Part shown: piece by piece, positions 44,900 to 54,224 of the stretch
How positions within the stretch are numbered: the stretch's first letter is position 1
How the letters are laid out: every line of letters begins with the position of its first letter
Source of the DNA: Pseudomonas sp. DC1.2
GTDB taxonomy: Bacteria > Pseudomonadota > Gammaproteobacteria > Pseudomonadales > Pseudomonadaceae
DNA length: 64,000 nt
Assembly: GCF_034351645.1 (NCBI RefSeq)
Contig: NZ_CP133782.1
Coordinates: 3,043,001 to 3,107,000, forward strand
Reading direction: 5' to 3'
Made by a program: the position numbers and the translations under genes
The notes under the pieces: model-generated
The model's database searches: none
What the model saw: the letters and a program-made list of their open reading frames with translations, nothing else
What the model was told of the DNA's origin: nothing

Positions 44900-46111
44900 T
44901 TACTGCACCAGTTGATTGATCTCGATGATCGGCAACAACACCGCCATCACGATCACCAACACCACCCCGCCCATGACCACAATCATCAACGGTTCGAGCA
45001 ACGCGGTCATGCCCATGGCCCGGCGTTCGATATCGCGAGACAGTGTTTGCGCGGCGCGGTCGAGCATCGGCGGCAGCGAGCCGGTTTTTTCGCCGCTGGC
45101 GATCAGGTGGATCAGCACCGGCGGGAAAACTTTCTCCACGCGCAACGCGGCGGCGAGGTTGACCCCTTCGCGGACCTTGGCCGTGGCATCGCTGACACTC
45201 AGGCTCAGGCGGTCATTGGACAAAGTCTGGCGCGCGGCTTCCAGCGCGCGCAACAGCGGCACTCCAGCGCCGCCGAGAATCGCCAGGGTGGAGGCGAAAC
45301 GGGCGGTGTTCAAGCCCAAAATAAAACGTCCGAACAAGGGCAATTTGAGGATTCGACTGTGCCAGTTCAACCGGGCGACCGGGTTGCGTAAATACAGGCG
45401 CCAACCCCAGAAGCTGCCGGCCATTACGCCAAAACACAACCAGCCCCAGCCGCGAATAAAATCACTCGCGTTGAGCATCGCCACGGTCAACCCCGGCAGG
45501 TCCTGACGTGCCTGTGAAAACGCACTGACCACCTGCGGCACCACGTAGCTGAGCAGGAAAATCACGATGGCGATCGACACCAGCCCCACCACCCCAGGGT
45601 AGATAAATGCGGTGAGAATCTTGCCGCGCAAGTTGTTGCGCTCTTCGATGTAATCGGCCAACCGTTCCATCACTTGGGCGAGGTCACCGGACTCCTCCCC
45701 TGCGGCAATCAGCGCCCGGTAGATGTCCGGAAAGTCCCGCGGTCGTTTGGCCAACGCTTCGGCCAGGCGCATGCCGCTGCGCACATCGGCGCGCACCGCA
45801 CTCAACGTCTGGGCGATGTGCTTTTTCTCGGCTTGCTCCACCGTCGCGCTCAATGCTGCCTCCAACGGCAGGCTGGCGCCGAGCAGGCTCGCCAGTTGCC
45901 GGGTGGCCCAAGCCAGGTCGTTGTCCGACAGTTTGGCGCTGAACAAACCGCCACTGCCGCCGGCCGGCGTGTTGCTCTCGATCTGCACCAACAGCGCGGT
46001 CAAGCCACGGCTGCGCAAGACGCCGAACGCCGCGCTCTGGCTGTCGGCCTCAAGATGACCGGCTTCGATCTTGCCGGTGGCGTCGGCGGCTTCAAAACGG
46101 TAGCGATTCAT
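44900..46111 (-). CDS. gspF: type II secretion inner-membrane platform protein GspF (HxcS-like)
   Basis: A 403-residue polytopic protein: N-terminal MNRYRFEAADATGKIEAGHL, first GspF domain (LAWATRQLASLLGASLPLEA), a membrane segment near 170-190 (VVGLVSIAIVIFLLSYVVPQ), second domain (ARFASTLAILGGAGVPLLRAL) and a final membrane helix (IVVMGGVVLVIVMAVLLPII). It couples the GspE ATPase to pseudopilus assembly. Its start overlaps the gspE stop by one base (TGATG). It is the last gene of the minus-strand secretion operon. Confidence 0.94.
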   Translation of the reverse strand: MNRYRFEAADATGKIEAGHLEADSQSAAFGVLRSRGLTALLVQIESNTPAGGSGGLFSAKLSDNDLAWATRQLASLLGASLPLEAALSATVEQAEKKHIAQTLSAVRADVRSGMRLAEALAKRPRDFPDIYRALIAAGEESGDLAQVMERLADYIEERNNLRGKILTAFIYPGVVGLVSIAIVIFLLSYVVPQVVSAFSQARQDLPGLTVAMLNASDFIRGWGWLCFGVMAGSFWGWRLYLRNPVARLNWHSRILKLPLFGRFILGLNTARFASTLAILGGAGVPLLRALEAARQTLSNDRLSLSVSDATAKVREGVNLAAALRVEKVFPPVLIHLIASGEKTGSLPPMLDRAAQTLSRDIERRAMGMTALLEPLMIVVMGGVVLVIVMAVLLPIIEINQLVQ

Positions 46112-47529
46112 CAGGCGTCCCGTGTCACACGGTGGATTTCTTCGGGCGCGGTGGTGCCGCTGCGTACCCAGCGCTCGCCGTCTTCGCGCAGGCTGAACAT
46201 GCCGGCCTCGCGGGCGGCGACCCGGAGTGCCTGTTCACCCGCACCTTGGTGAATCAGCGTGCGGATGTTGTCGTCGATGCAGAACAATTCATGAATCCCG
46301 GTGCGACCGCTGTAACCGGTGTGGTTACACACGGCACAACCGACCGGGCGCCAGGTGCCGGGCAGCGCCGGATCTTCTTCTTTGCAGTGTTGGCACAGCC
46401 GACGCACCAGCCGTTGCGCGAGCACCCCCAGCATCGACGACGCCAATAGAAACGGTTCGACGCCCATATCGATCAGGCGGTTGACCGCCGATACCGCGTC
46501 GTTGGTGTGCAGGGTCGCCAGCACCAGGTGCCCGGTGAGCGACGCCTGTACGGCGATTTGTGCGGTTTCGAGGTCTCGGATCTCGCCGATCATGATGATG
46601 TCCGGGTCTTGGCGCAGGATCGCCCGCAGCGCCAAGGCAAAGGTCATGTCGATCTTGGCGTTGACCTGAATCTGGCTGATGCCCGGCAAGTCGTATTCGA
46701 CCGGGTCTTCGACGGTAAGAATGTTGCTGGTGCTGGCGTCCAGCCGCGCCAACGCGGCGTAGAGGCTGGTGGTCTTGCCGCTACCGGTGGGGCCGGTGAC
46801 CAGCACAATGCCATGCGGCTGACGGATCAAGCTGTCGAGTTTGGCCAACACGTGCGGGTCCATGCCGAGGGTTTCCAGTTGCAGGCGTCCGGCCTGTTTA
46901 TCGAGCAAGCGCATCACCACCCGTTCGCCATGGCCGGTGGGCACGGTAGAGACGCGAATATCGATCGGCCGCCCCGCCACGCGCAACGCGATACGACCGT
47001 CCTGAGGCAGGCGTTTTTCGGCAATGTCGAGTTGCGCCATGATCTTGATCCGCGACACCAGCGCGCCGTGTAATGCTTTGCGCGGCGACACCACATCACG
47101 TAGGGTGCCATCGACTCGATAACGCACCACCGAATGGCTTTCGTAAGGCTCAATGTGAATGTCGCTGGCCTCGTCCCGGGCCGCCTGAGTGAGCAAGGCG
47201 TTGATCATGCGGATCACCGGCGCGCCGTCTTGAGTGTCCAGCAGGTCGGTGATTTCCGGGATGTCCTGCATCAGGCGATCCAGATCAACTTCGTTCTCCG
47301 CCGCCCCGACCACCGCCGCCGCGCTGCCGGTGTCGGCATAGGCACTGGCGAGCAGGCCGTCGAGTTCTTCATCGCGCACACGTTCTAACCGCGCGGGGCC
47401 AAACTGGCGACGGACTTCGCTGATCGACCAGCCGGGGGTTGAAGGGCACACCGTGAGCACCGCGCCTTCCTCGCCATCGCGCAGCAGGATGCGTTGCGCC
47501 TTGGCCCAGGCATACGGTAACGCGCTCAT
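46111..47529 (-). CDS. gspE: type II secretion ATPase GspE (HxcR-like)
   Basis: A 472-residue secretion ATPase. It has Walker A GPTGSGKTTSLYAAL, Asp box LTVEDPVEYDLPGISQIQVN, Walker B RQDPDIIMIGEIRD, His box ATLHTNDAVSA and a four-Cys zinc motif (CQHC ... CAVC) in the C-terminal domain. The N1E-like region (about 1-100) is shorter than in Xcp GspE. It powers pseudopilus growth from the cytoplasm. The start at 47529 (MSALPYAW) follows GAGGGGG; the upstream 13 codons are excluded. It is coupled to gspF. Confidence 0.94.
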   Translation of the reverse strand: MSALPYAWAKAQRILLRDGEEGAVLTVCPSTPGWSISEVRRQFGPARLERVRDEELDGLLASAYADTGSAAAVVGAAENEVDLDRLMQDIPEITDLLDTQDGAPVIRMINALLTQAARDEASDIHIEPYESHSVVRYRVDGTLRDVVSPRKALHGALVSRIKIMAQLDIAEKRLPQDGRIALRVAGRPIDIRVSTVPTGHGERVVMRLLDKQAGRLQLETLGMDPHVLAKLDSLIRQPHGIVLVTGPTGSGKTTSLYAALARLDASTSNILTVEDPVEYDLPGISQIQVNAKIDMTFALALRAILRQDPDIIMIGEIRDLETAQIAVQASLTGHLVLATLHTNDAVSAVNRLIDMGVEPFLLASSMLGVLAQRLVRRLCQHCKEEDPALPGTWRPVGCAVCNHTGYSGRTGIHELFCIDDNIRTLIHQGAGEQALRVAAREAGMFSLREDGERWVRSGTTAPEEIHRVTRDA

Positions 47530-47584
47530 GGCAACCCCCTCATCTGCGACACACCGAAGACCCCACATTGGATGGGTGCGCTAA

Positions 47585-49975
47585 TCATTGCACCGTCCCT
47601 CCTGCGGTCGGCACCGCGCGAAGGGTTGCTCTCGGCTGCGTATTCGACGCCGGCACCGACGCCGGCACCGACGCCGGCACACCCTGCGCCGCCGTCGGCA
47701 GTTGCGGCGCCTGCATGTCGGGCATCGACCAGCTGCGTTCTGGTTGCAGCCCGCCCTGGGCGCGGCGCATGAAGTCGTAGCGGTTGAGGGTGATCGCTCG
47801 CCCCGCGCCGCTGTCACGAATGATGTAAGGCCGCAGGAACACCATCAAGTTGGTCTTGGTCGTCGCTCGACGCTCGTTGCGAAACAGCGCACCGATTCCG
47901 GGGATAGTCGACAGCCACGGCACGGCTTCGTTGCTTTGGCTGTAACCATCTTGCAGCAAGCCGCCAAGCACCATGATTTGCCCGTCATCGAGCAGGATGC
48001 TGGTGTCGATTGCGCGTTTGTTGGTGACGATGCCGGCAGCGGCCACGCTGCTCGAAGCGCGCGCATCAATGCTGCTGACTTCCTGATAGATATCGAGCTT
48101 GACGGTGCCCCCCTCGGAAATCTGTGGCCGCACGTTAAGCTTCAAACCAACCTCTTCGCGGGTCACGGTCTGGAACGGGTTGTTGCTGGTGCCGCCGCCG
48201 GTCACGTAGCTACCGCTGACAAACGGGATGGTCTGGCCAACGAAAATACTCGCCGCTTCGTTGTCCAGGGTCAGCAGGTTCGGCGTCGACAGCACGTTGG
48301 TGCCGCCCTTGCTCTTGAGCGCGTGGGCCAGCACTTTGAGGTCCATGACCTTGCCAATACCGGGGATGTCCACCGTGCCGTTGAGAAACCCGACGCTCAA
48401 GCCGCCAGGCAACACATCGACACTGGTCTTGCCGTTGACGTTGATCCCTGAACCGCCCAGATTCGCCCCGCCGATCACGCCGTTGCCCGCCAGGTTGCCG
48501 GTCTGCCATTGCACGCCAAACTCATTGGCATCGTCTTCGCTGACTTCGACGATCAGGCTTTCGATCACCACTTGCGCACGACGCTGGTCGAGCATGTCGA
48601 TGACTTCGCGCAGGTTGCGGTACAGCGGATCCGGGGCGGAAATCAGCAAGGTATTCGTAGTGGCATCGGCCTGAATGGTCACGCCGCCAGCACTGAAGGC
48701 CACGCTCTGGTCATTCTGCTGGCCACCGATCTGACTGGATGAAGCACTCGCGCCTTGGCCATAAACGCTCCCGCCCGTGCTGTTGCCGGACGTCGAACTT
48801 TGGCTACCGTTGCTGCTTTGACCGCTGCTTTGAGCGCTTTGCCCGCCGCCGCTGGCATTGCCACCCATGCCACTGAGCGTCGAACGCGCGGTGTTGCCCG
48901 TGCCGCTGTCGCTTTCCCCAGTGAGCAAACCGCGTAACGCCTGAGCCAGTTTCGCTGCCTGAGCATTGCGCAGGTACACCACGTGCAGGTTGCTTGGGTT
49001 GCTTTGGGCGTTGTCGAGTTTGTAGATCAGATTGCGCGCCAGCTCGGTGCGCTCCGGGCTGCCGGCCCGAATGATAATCGCGTTGGAGCGTGGATCACCA
49101 ATGACCGAGATTTTTTGGGTCGGGTCATTGCCCGGTTGTTCCAGCAACTGCGAGACCATGCCGGCGATGTCCACCGCGATGCCGTTCTGGATCTGTACTA
49201 CGTCGGTGTCGATGGCGCTCGGGGTGTCGATGCCGGCGATGATCTGTGCCACGCGCGTCAGGTTCTCCGCATAGTCGGTGATCACAATGGTGTTGTTGCC
49301 GGGGTACGCATTGATCGGGTTGTTCGGCGAGACAATCGGGCGCAACACCGGAATCAGGTTCACCGCGTTTTCGTACTGCAAGCGAAACGTGCGGGTGAGC
49401 ATGCCGTTACCGGCCGGTTTGTCGGCGCTGTAGATCGGCCCACCGAGCAACTTGGCGTCGGCTTCGGGCACCACCTGAGCGACACCACCGACATCAACCA
49501 CGCTGAAACCCTGCATGCGCAACGCTGCCAGCAACATGTCGTAGGCCTGATGCGCAGGGACCTGGCCTTCGCTGACCAGCGTCAAGTTGCCCTTGACCCG
49601 AGGATCAACCAGAAACTGCTGCCCGGTGGAACGCGACAACGCCCGCACCACCGCTTGGATGTCGGCCTCGACGAAATTCAGCGTGACCGGTTGATCGCCC
49701 AGCGGATGACTCGCCTGCGTGCTACTGCCACTGGAACCGCCGCTGCGCGAGGGGTTGCTGATTTTGTGCTGCGGCCGTGGCGGTGTTTCTCTCTGCATTC
49801 GTTGGCGATCGAGCAAGGCATCGCCACTGCGCTGGGTGTTGGCCAGCGGCCGCCCGAGTTCACTGTCAACCAGCAACGGTGGCGGGTTAGACGGCGTTTG
49901 CGAGCTGCACGCCCCCAGCGCCAACAACAGAAACGGCGCGGCCGTGCGTGCGTAATTGGAACCTGACCACTTCAT
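47585..49975 (-). CDS. gspD: type II secretin GspD, lipoprotein type (HxcQ-like)
   Basis: A 796-residue outer-membrane secretin. The N-terminus MKWSGSNYARTAAPFLLLAL ends in lipobox LGAC, so it is a lipoprotein. HxcQ is known to be self-piloting in this way, which explains the absence of a pilotin gene. N0 (VTLNFVEADIQAVVRALSRS) and N1-N3 domains follow, then a Ser/Gly-rich linker around 365-410. The secretin core contains VLSTPNLLTLDNEAASIFVG and VPWLSTIPGIGALFRN. The C-terminal tail carries (VPAS)3, encoded by a 12-base tandem repeat. Its ATG overlaps the gspM stop (ATGA at 49975-49972). Confidence 0.94.
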   Translation of the reverse strand: MKWSGSNYARTAAPFLLLALGACSSQTPSNPPPLLVDSELGRPLANTQRSGDALLDRQRMQRETPPRPQHKISNPSRSGGSSGSSTQASHPLGDQPVTLNFVEADIQAVVRALSRSTGQQFLVDPRVKGNLTLVSEGQVPAHQAYDMLLAALRMQGFSVVDVGGVAQVVPEADAKLLGGPIYSADKPAGNGMLTRTFRLQYENAVNLIPVLRPIVSPNNPINAYPGNNTIVITDYAENLTRVAQIIAGIDTPSAIDTDVVQIQNGIAVDIAGMVSQLLEQPGNDPTQKISVIGDPRSNAIIIRAGSPERTELARNLIYKLDNAQSNPSNLHVVYLRNAQAAKLAQALRGLLTGESDSGTGNTARSTLSGMGGNASGGGQSAQSSGQSSNGSQSSTSGNSTGGSVYGQGASASSSQIGGQQNDQSVAFSAGGVTIQADATTNTLLISAPDPLYRNLREVIDMLDQRRAQVVIESLIVEVSEDDANEFGVQWQTGNLAGNGVIGGANLGGSGINVNGKTSVDVLPGGLSVGFLNGTVDIPGIGKVMDLKVLAHALKSKGGTNVLSTPNLLTLDNEAASIFVGQTIPFVSGSYVTGGGTSNNPFQTVTREEVGLKLNVRPQISEGGTVKLDIYQEVSSIDARASSSVAAAGIVTNKRAIDTSILLDDGQIMVLGGLLQDGYSQSNEAVPWLSTIPGIGALFRNERRATTKTNLMVFLRPYIIRDSGAGRAITLNRYDFMRRAQGGLQPERSWSMPDMQAPQLPTAAQGVPASVPASVPASNTQPRATLRAVPTAGGTVQ
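47646..47681. repeat. 12-base tandem repeat in the 3' end of gspD
   Basis: Three consecutive copies of GACGCCGGCACC (the last ends in A) encode VPAS repeats in the secretin tail. Copy number could vary without breaking the frame. Confidence 0.75.
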
Positions 49976-50517
49976 GAAGCTTCCTTAGCGCCCTGCGCCT
50001 GATCCATGCGAACGGTTCCCGACAGAGTGCCTGCCGTGTCATCAGCCGTGACCTCGCCTGCACGCTGCAAACGAGCCTCGACCACTTCCAGAGAAAACTG
50101 CTTGGGGTTGCCCAGCAGCCAACCGATCACCGCAGCGGCCGGTGCGTCTTCAAACGTCAACTGCCACGCGCCGCCGGTGGCCTGCAACCGGTAGTGCCCA
50201 GCCAGACCGCTGGCGTCGAGAGTGTGCTGCAAGGACTGTTCAAGGCTTTGCCCGGACGATGGGGTTACGACCTCACGCAACAACGCATCCAGCGTTTGCG
50301 CCTGTGTACGCAACTTCGGTGTTTCGACCTGCCAGTAATCGATTTTTTTCAGGGGTGGCTGGATCAACAGCAACCAGATCAACAACCCTGCGAGTACCAG
50401 CGCAGTGCCCGCAACCATGCGTTTCTCACGCAAAGCCAGGCCTTGCCAGATCACCCGAGAGCGACCGTTAAGGTGCTGCCAACGGCGGCGGTAAGCCGTC
50501 ATAGAGGGCTTATTCAT
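49972..50517 (-). CDS. gspM: type II secretion protein GspM (HxcZ-like)
   Basis: A 181-residue bitopic protein: a basic cytoplasmic N-terminus (NGRSRVIWQGLALREKRMVA), one membrane helix (TALVLAGLLIWLLLIQPPL) and a periplasmic ferredoxin-like domain (QSLEQSLQHTLDASGLAGHY). It stabilises GspL in the inner-membrane platform. I chose ATG 50517 because GGAG lies six bases upstream. It overlaps the gspL stop (TAA 50510-50512). Confidence 0.85.
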   Translation of the reverse strand: MNKPSMTAYRRRWQHLNGRSRVIWQGLALREKRMVAGTALVLAGLLIWLLLIQPPLKKIDYWQVETPKLRTQAQTLDALLREVVTPSSGQSLEQSLQHTLDASGLAGHYRLQATGGAWQLTFEDAPAAAVIGWLLGNPKQFSLEVVEARLQRAGEVTADDTAGTLSGTVRMDQAQGAKEAS

Positions 50518-51682
50518 CATCGGCTCCAGTGCCTGCGTTCGCGTCACCCGCCGGCACTTGCGAGGCCGGACGCAACACCCAGCCCTCATCCGTGGCGCTG
50601 ACGGCAATCCCGGCCTGCGCCAATGCGGCCTGCCAGGTCTTGTCGGTGCTGTGGCGGCGTGCGTCTTGCAGCAGGCTCAGTTGCAGCTCGCCGTTTTCAT
50701 AGAGCAGACGTTGCACGCTACCGGCCATGGACGGCAGCGTGTTTGCGGCTTGCAGCACCATGCTGGCGAATGTCGGGGTGGCGTCGGCGGTCGCCCCCGT
50801 CTGCCGCGCGGCCAATTGCTGACGGGCCTGTTGCAGCGGGTTGAGAATCACCGGCAACTCAGGAAAAGCCTGCTTCACCCGCTGACTCATCTCGGTTTTG
50901 AGCCGTTGCCCTTGCGCCGCTTGGCGGGCGGCGTACAGGTTCAGCCCCAAGGTCCAGACCGCCAGTGCCACTGCGCAACAGGCAGCGGCACGCCCCCACC
51001 CCGGTTGATGGCGGCTACGTTGCTGAAGACCGCCGTGCAACCCCCATCCGGGCAACGGGCCGGCCCAGCGTTGTTCAGCCGGTAAACAGCTCACCGGAAA
51101 ATCGGCGGCGGCGCCCACCCACTGCAAGCCTGGGCCGGCCTCTAGCAAAAGATCGCTCAGTGCCTCATCAATGGCCGGGTGAACCACCGCGTGTTCAAGG
51201 GTGTAACGCACCAGCAAATGACCTTCATAGAGACAGGCCACGGGTACATCATGGCTGGGCAATGCGTAGGCGGCCGGGTACAACCCACGCACGTTCAAAT
51301 GCGCCAGACGCAGGAGTTGGCCGAAGTGGGCCAGCCCTTGCCGAGAGAGCCAGGCGATATGCACCCGCCCTTGAGTGTCCCGAGGGCTATGGGCAACGTG
51401 CATCTGCGCGCAGTCGCCGAGGATCAGCGACTGCGCCGCACACTGCACCGCTGCGCTGGTTTTGGCCGAGGGCAGCAAGGGTAAGTCGATGCTCGCCAAC
51501 ACGCTGTCCTGGGGGTGCAGGAAAAACGCGATGGCCGGGGTTTTGCCGCGCAGGGCCAATTGCAGCAGGGTGCTGTGACCCTCACGTGTCAGCTGGCCCT
51601 GACGATCCAGCCAGGCGAACGCCACAACACTGTCCAGAGACAGTTGCGCCAGCGGCGGCAAAGCCACTCTTAGCTGGCTCAT
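50510..51682 (-). CDS. gspL: type II secretion protein GspL (HxcY-like)
   Basis: A 390-residue protein with an actin-like cytoplasmic domain (SLDSVVAFAWLDRQGQL, KTPAIAFFLHPQDSVLASI), one membrane helix around 235-255 (AAACCAVALAVWTLGLNLYA) and a periplasmic domain ending in VSATDEGWVLRPAS. It recruits the GspE ATPase. Its ATG overlaps the gspK stop by four bases. Confidence 0.88.
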   Translation of the reverse strand: MSQLRVALPPLAQLSLDSVVAFAWLDRQGQLTREGHSTLLQLALRGKTPAIAFFLHPQDSVLASIDLPLLPSAKTSAAVQCAAQSLILGDCAQMHVAHSPRDTQGRVHIAWLSRQGLAHFGQLLRLAHLNVRGLYPAAYALPSHDVPVACLYEGHLLVRYTLEHAVVHPAIDEALSDLLLEAGPGLQWVGAAADFPVSCLPAEQRWAGPLPGWGLHGGLQQRSRHQPGWGRAAACCAVALAVWTLGLNLYAARQAAQGQRLKTEMSQRVKQAFPELPVILNPLQQARQQLAARQTGATADATPTFASMVLQAANTLPSMAGSVQRLLYENGELQLSLLQDARRHSTDKTWQAALAQAGIAVSATDEGWVLRPASQVPAGDANAGTGADDE

Positions 51683-52665
51683 ACGCCTACCCGCGACCAG
51701 ATCACCCGAGGCAGGCGATCCGCGCTGCGTTGCAGCAAGGCGTCAAGGCTGACCCGACGCTGTTCACCGCCAGCCTGGCCGCGCAGACGAAACCAGTCAC
51801 TGGTGATGCCGACTTTAATCGTCGTCAACTCCAACTGCGGCATACGCAGACGATTGACGAAGTCGCCCCGATTGATAAACCACTGGCCCGCGTCGCGCTC
51901 GGCAATTAACGCTTGGGCGCGTTCGATTGACAGGCCGGGCACATACGCGGCCAATACCGGCGCCGTGGCGGTATTGCTGTTGAGCCAGGTGTTGGCCGGG
52001 AGAATGGTGATGAACGGGGTCACTTTCGCCAACACCGCCTCGGTAATGCCTTCGATACCGCGCAAATCCTCCACCCGGCGCAACATCGGTCGCGTGGGCG
52101 GCAGGGGTTTACGCGCGGCATTGGGCGAGGTGCTGCGACCGCTGTCAAAACCATGGTTGAGGGGTGCCTGGTTTGCCAGGTCGGGGTTGAGCAGTCGCGG
52201 ATAGGAAGCGATGACCCGCTGACTGATGCGCTGGCTCAGCGTAGCGTTGAGACCGAGCAACTCGCACAGACGCTGAAAATGGCCCAACTGTTCTTCATCG
52301 ATGCGCTCGTTGGCCACCAGGTTGCGCAAGTTGAACTTGCCCTGTTCGTCATCCAGCCGCCCTTCGAAACCACGGCTACCCACCCCCAACGGCCCCATCA
52401 CCAACGGCTGCGCCCACGGCTGGTCGAGTCGGATCAAGGGCTCGCGTTGCTGTGCATCCCACAGCCATTGCCGGCTGATCTCCAGCGCACCTTGCAGCAT
52501 CCAGGCGCCCTGCACCCGTGATTGCTCGGCTTCCAGAGCACGCGTAAAGACGGTCTGGCGGCTCAGCATACCGCCGGCAATCACCGCCACCACCGCGGCA
52601 ATTAGCAGCGCGCTGATGATTGCCATTCCGCGCTGGCTCGCCGCTGTCGGCGAATAGGTTTTCAT
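51679..52665 (-). CDS. gspK: minor pseudopilin GspK (HxcX-like)
   Basis: A 328-residue minor pseudopilin with prepilin peptidase site QRG-MAIISALLIAAVV (the usual Glu5 is absent, as is common in GspK). The long globular domain contains DDEQGKFNLRNLVA and the helix-hairpin-helix-like VEDLRGIEGITEAVLAKV. It caps the pseudopilus tip with GspI and GspJ. It follows gspG by 8 bases and overlaps gspL. Confidence 0.92.
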   Translation of the reverse strand: MKTYSPTAASQRGMAIISALLIAAVVAVIAGGMLSRQTVFTRALEAEQSRVQGAWMLQGALEISRQWLWDAQQREPLIRLDQPWAQPLVMGPLGVGSRGFEGRLDDEQGKFNLRNLVANERIDEEQLGHFQRLCELLGLNATLSQRISQRVIASYPRLLNPDLANQAPLNHGFDSGRSTSPNAARKPLPPTRPMLRRVEDLRGIEGITEAVLAKVTPFITILPANTWLNSNTATAPVLAAYVPGLSIERAQALIAERDAGQWFINRGDFVNRLRMPQLELTTIKVGITSDWFRLRGQAGGEQRRVSLDALLQRSADRLPRVIWSRVGV

Positions 52666-52673
52666 GGCCTGCC

Positions 52674-53132
52674 TTACAACTGCCAGGAGCCGATATCGGC
52701 ATTCACACCGTCGCCGTCAGGCTGACCGTCAGCGCCCAGCGAGAAGATATCGACTTCACCGTTAGCCCCCGGATTCAGGTAGTGGTAAGGACGGCCCCAC
52801 GGATCATTGGGCAGGCGCTCCAGGTACGAACGCCAGTTGCTGTTCTTGGCATCCGCCGGGCGTTCCACCAACACTTTCAAACCTTGGGTCATGCTCGGGT
52901 AAGTGCCGTGGTCCAGGCGATACAGCTTCAAGGCCTGCATCAACCCGGCGATATCCTGTTTGGCGGCCGTGGCCCTGGCCTGGTCAGGACGGTCCAGCAC
53001 CTTGGGCACGACCATCGCTGCCAGAATCCCCAGGATGACCACCACCACCATGATCTCGATCAGGGTGAATCCCTTCTGTCCACGGGGCAGGCGTGGCGTG
53101 CGGGGGTGCAATTTGAAGTGCGCGATATCCAT
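52674..53132 (-). CDS. gspG: major pseudopilin GspG (HxcT-like)
   Basis: A 152-residue major pseudopilin. It has a leader of about 20 residues ending in PRGQKG, then FTLIEIMVVVVILGILAAMV with Glu5. The calcium-site-like C-terminus includes LPNDPWGRPYHYLNPGANGE and SLGADGQPDGDGVNADIGSW. The start at 53132 (MDIAHFKLHP) is preferred; it is the first gene of the minus-strand gspG-K-L-M-D-E-F operon. It diverges from gspI with 147 bases between. Confidence 0.94.
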   Translation of the reverse strand: MDIAHFKLHPRTPRLPRGQKGFTLIEIMVVVVILGILAAMVVPKVLDRPDQARATAAKQDIAGLMQALKLYRLDHGTYPSMTQGLKVLVERPADAKNSNWRSYLERLPNDPWGRPYHYLNPGANGEVDIFSLGADGQPDGDGVNADIGSWQL

Positions 53133-53279
53133 CTCGACATTCCCTGGCTTGATTCGATTCGACGCGCAGTGTTGCAAGAAGATATGTCAGTGACGTTGAA
53201 AATCCTCGGGAGCTTTGGTCGTCAATCGGTCAAGCGCGGGGGCTAACGTCAGTGGCTGTTCAGCCGGTTCGAGTGCCTG

Positions 53280-53660
53280 ATGCCACACCCTCCGCGACAA
53301 GCCGGTTTTACCCTGATTGAAGTGCTCGTGGCGCTGGCGATTATTGCCGTGGCGATGTCGGCGGCAGTGCGGGTGGCAGGGTTGATGACCCAGAGCAATG
53401 GCCTGCTACGCGATCGGTCGATTGCGCTACTGGCGGCACAGAGTCGGCTCGCCGAGTTGCGCCTCGAACCCAGACTGACGCTGGGACAACGAACCATCGA
53501 GTGTGATCAGGGACGGTTGTTGCTGCGCTGTGAACAGGCCGTTGCCTACGCGCAAAATGGCCGGTTATTGCGGGTCGGGGTGCAAGTGTTCGACCGTAGC
53601 CACGAGGCGCCGCCCCTGGCCCGGCTCGATACTTTGCTGAGTCGGCCGGTGCCGAAGTGA
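53280..53660 (+). CDS. gspI: minor pseudopilin GspI (HxcV-like)
   Basis: A 126-residue pseudopilin: short leader MPHPPRQAG, then FTLIEVLVALAIIAVAMSAA, and the GspI-like LLAAQSRLAELRLEPRLTLG. It belongs to the tip complex with GspJ and GspK. It is transcribed opposite to gspG and converges with gspC (12 bases between stops). Confidence 0.9.
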   Translation: MPHPPRQAGFTLIEVLVALAIIAVAMSAAVRVAGLMTQSNGLLRDRSIALLAAQSRLAELRLEPRLTLGQRTIECDQGRLLLRCEQAVAYAQNGRLLRVGVQVFDRSHEAPPLARLDTLLSRPVPK

Positions 53661-53672
53661 CCTGCGGTTGAT

Positions 53673-54104
53673 CTACTCGCGCGTCAGAATCGGCAAACCC
53701 GCTGCCTCCGGCAGTTTATCGAGCAGCACGCGGGTTCGCTGTGTACCCCGTTCGATGACGACCGCATCACCTTCAATGGCGACCACCGTCACCCGAGGGC
53801 TAACCCGTTCTCCGAGTAAAAAGCTGCGGGGAGCGCCCCCATTGAGGCTAAGGATTGCCACCGCGCCACGACTGCCGGCCATCACGCCACTGACTTTGAT
53901 CTCGACCGGCGCCGGCTGATTGGAAAACCACTGCAATGCCGGGTTGTCGCTATGGGCGGCGCTCAGTGACGGCGATAGGTCCGGGTTGCGTGACTCAGCG
54001 GACATCAGCAGCAACGATGACCAGGTGGCGATGCCGGCCAGTGCCGCCAGCAAGGCGATTGACTGGACCCACTGCGGTGCGGTGAACCGCTCGATAAATG
54101 ACAT
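53673..54104 (-). CDS. gspC: short GspC-like protein (HxcP-like)
   Basis: A 143-residue bitopic protein: membrane helix IALLAALAGIATWSSLLL, a proline/serine linker, and a homology region VEIKVSGVMAGSRGAVAILS ... VAIEGDAVVIERG. It has no PDZ or coiled-coil domain, so it is about half the usual GspC length. That agrees with Hxc systems. It links the secretin to the inner-membrane platform. It is oddly placed on the minus strand between plus-strand gspI and gspH. Confidence 0.82.
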   Translation of the reverse strand: MSFIERFTAPQWVQSIALLAALAGIATWSSLLLMSAESRNPDLSPSLSAAHSDNPALQWFSNQPAPVEIKVSGVMAGSRGAVAILSLNGGAPRSFLLGERVSPRVTVVAIEGDAVVIERGTQRTRVLLDKLPEAAGLPILTRE

Positions 54105-54224
54105 GGGTTGAAGCTCCTTTTAGTCCCTGCCCCCGAGCTTACAGCGCAATTCTCACGTTTTTATTTCACACGCTCATCATCTTCACCGTGCAGGATAAAA
54201 ACACTGCAAAGGAGCGCACCGTAA

